Of a stretch of DNA of 41,727 nt, positions 40,192 to 41,727 are shown one piece after another. Both the position numbers and the translations under genes were made by a program. The stretch is from Seminavis robusta (taxonomy: Eukaryota; Bacillariophyta; Bacillariophyceae; Naviculales; Naviculaceae). The notes beneath the pieces are model-generated. The model ran no database searches and was not told the DNA's origin. It worked only from the letters and a program-made list of their open reading frames with translations. Position 1 is the first letter of the stretch. The number at the start of each line of letters is the position of its first letter. Location: NCBI GenBank assembly GCA_903772945.1, contig CAICTM010000695.1, positions 1-41,727 of the forward strand, read 5' to 3'.

Positions 40192-41727
40192 CTAAGCTGA
40201 GGGGAAGGATGAAAATGTGCACTCCGAATGACGCAACGCGTCCAGGGCGCGATCCCTGCGTTCTTTCTGTCGGGCAAGTTCCATGGTCCGGCTATCTCGA
40301 GCCCTCAAGCGCTCGTCGAGGCTCCTCTGGTTTTGCTCTTCCTGTTCCTTGCGCCTTGCCCAATCCGCATGGCGCCTTCGTTCTTTGGCTCGATGGGCAA
40401 GCGACTTGCGTCGTTCGTTTTTGCAGCTCTTAATGTACCCCTGAACATCGATTCTGGCCAATGCCTCGATCTCCTTGTTTCGACCTTCGAGATCTCGTTC
40501 AATCTGTAGTTGATTGGCCTCCTCCAGTCTGTGAATCATTGCCTCCTTTCGACGAAACTCCAAGGATGTCCTGTCTCGTTCAGAGCACTCTTTTTGGTAT
40601 CTCGCCACGTCCTGATGGTCTGATGACAGGCAGTGAGAGCGAGTACACAGATAGTTGGAAAAATAAATAGTGAGTATGACAAACATCGTGATCGGTCGGG
40701 AAGATTGAAGAAGGGAGCTGCACACGTACCTGCTGCCTTGAGCTCTTCATCCTCATGGACCTGCACGAGCTCTCGTCGCCGCACTTCGTCCTCAACATCC
40801 CGATGTCGTTTGCCTTCTTCGTGACGAAATTGAAGGGATTTGCGCCGCTTCTCCTTTTCATCTTGCAAGTACGCCTTTGCATCTTCCTCTCCTTCCCACT
40901 TGAGAGCGTAGGAATCCGCTTCGTGAGCCTTGGAAATAACATTCAGTTCCTCCATCACCTTTGCATGACGGACTTTCTCCTCGTTTCGACGGGCCAAGCT
41001 CTCCCGTCGCTCCTGTGCTGTTTTCTTTTGGTATTCCTCTGCGTCTTTGCTTGCGGCACGATTCAACTCGAAGCTCTCGTGTTCAGCTCGAAGTTGGGCT
41101 GATCGCTGCTCTGCAGCTTCTTTCCGTTGATCTCGAGCCTCTGAGTTGCGAGAGCTCAGGCTGTGCCTCCTTTCTTCCTGCAGGGACCTCAAATAGGCTT
41201 GAGCATCGCGTTGGCCATCCCACTTCAGATCATACATCTCATGCTGTATCTGTAGTTCTTGGGTACGGCGCTTTTCTTCCTCTTGGCGTTGCTTTTTGGC
41301 TTCTTGATTTCGCTGGTTCAAACTCTTGCGGCGATTCTCTTCTAGTTGTCGTTGGTATGCTGCTGCATCTTTCTCGCCAGCAAATTTCAACTCCCAAGAC
41401 TTGTGCTCATTTTCCAGTCGAGCAGCCTCCTCTTCGCTCTGCTTCTTGCGAATGGCTCGAGCGGCCTCCCCGCGCTGTTCCAAACTCATTCGTCGCATAC
41501 TTGCTTCGTTCTGCTTGAAGGCTTCGACATCTTTGTCTGCTGCAAACTTGAGCTGGAAACTCTTGTGCTCTGAGGCTTTCTCCCGACCTTGTTGTTCCGA
41601 CAGCAACTGGCGATGCTTTCTGCCTTCTTCGTTGCGGAATGCGAGACTGTCTCGACGCTGCTCTAGCTGCAGTTTCTTGCAGTTGTCGACATCTCGATCG
41701 GCTTCTCGTTTCAAATCATAGCTTTCG
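40192..41727 (-). CDS. Filament-like protein of strict 54-residue charged repeats (5' end beyond window)
   Basis: The visible part has two exons (41727-40730, open at the window edge, and 40619-40192), ending in TAG. Eight units of exactly 54 residues are seen. The period runs through the splice junction, which supports the intron call. A unit reads roughly H-E-S-F-x-L-K at positions 1-7, Asp at 13 and Tyr/Phe at 17 in most units. R-R-x-S-L follows at 25-29, then R-N-x-E at 32-35 and an Arg/Glu/Gln-rich helix. Seven of the eight units keep an Arg before the Ser, and most have R-R-x-S-L, a basophilic (PKA-type) phosphorylation consensus. The sequence is almost all helix-forming and charged, as in long single helices or coiled coils of cytoskeletal proteins. 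A 43-residue Arg/Ser-rich tail ends the protein. Family not recognised. Confidence 0.8.
40192..41727 (-). repeat. 162-bp coding repeat array, eight units visible
   Basis: This is the DNA counterpart of the 54-residue protein repeat. Units follow each other every 162 coding bases on the minus strand, interrupted only by the 110-bp intron at 40620-40729. Nucleotide divergence between units is considerable while key residues are kept, so the array is old and under selection. It continues beyond the window. Confidence 0.8.

Noticed and set aside
40961..41721. Long plus-strand frames at the right edge
   Set aside because: They are antisense to the 54-residue repeat array, whose exact period proves the minus-strand frame.
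1..41727. tRNA or rRNA genes
   Set aside because: I scanned for TPsiC-like GGTTCGAATC boxes and rRNA-like blocks and found nothing convincing; a covariance-model scan was not possible.

Overview
The window is nuclear DNA from a photosynthetic stramenopile, most probably a diatom (inference). The genes have short GT-AG introns of about 50-180 bp, and eukaryote-only families are present: GINS Psf3, SKP1, a SUN-domain protein, a PTS1-tagged acyl-CoA synthetase and a CRAL-TRIO-like protein of the kind expanded in diatoms. The spacers are rich in palindromic CTAGCTAG and TACCGGTA. I cannot name the species from the sequence.

Layout. 298-5657 (+): nine-exon gene for a 1537-residue secreted Cys-rich protein with a MopE-like Asp/Asn motif and HYR-like modules. 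5902-6575 (+): glutamine-rich coding fragment without a start. 6691-8450 (-): secreted S28 serine peptidase. 8885-9895 (+): PH-like protein. 10989-12082 (+): mitochondrial-type protein of unknown function. 12342-15617 (-): EGF-bearing type I membrane receptor-like protein. 16013-16567 (+): Lys/Ser/Asp-rich nuclear-type protein. 17400-19632 (-): long-chain acyl-CoA synthetase ending in SKL. 20377-21630 (+): CRAL-TRIO-like protein. 21631-23969: gene-poor, with a 586-bp pogo-like MITE. 23970-24881 (+): four-helix membrane protein. 25406-26716 (-): metallo-beta-lactamase-fold hydrolase cut at its 5' end by an assembly gap (26717-26726). 27169-27812 and 28827-29548 (+): tandem SKP1 paralogues. 30155-31055 (-): GINS Psf3. 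31437-32603 (+): type II membrane protein. 33184-35147 (-): SUN-domain protein. 35524-38202 (+): 892-residue membrane protein with two acidic tandem duplications. 38320-39229 (-): MDP-1-like HAD phosphatase. 40192 to the right edge (-): filament-like protein made of strict 54-residue repeats.

The genes do not form one pathway. They are a typical mixture of cell-surface and secreted proteins (three), membrane proteins, lipid activation, ubiquitin ligase scaffold, replication and nuclear-envelope functions. Most are arranged head to head around spacers of about 375-450 bp, so several pairs probably share promoters. The strongest non-genic signal is two palindromic octamers, each seen about 15 times, against less than one expected by chance. 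All copies I located lie outside the coding exons proposed here. The most striking protein signals are the phospho-site-bearing 54-residue repeat array at the right edge and the large secreted protein at the left.

All exon joins were worked out by eye from splice signals and frame. No database search was run.
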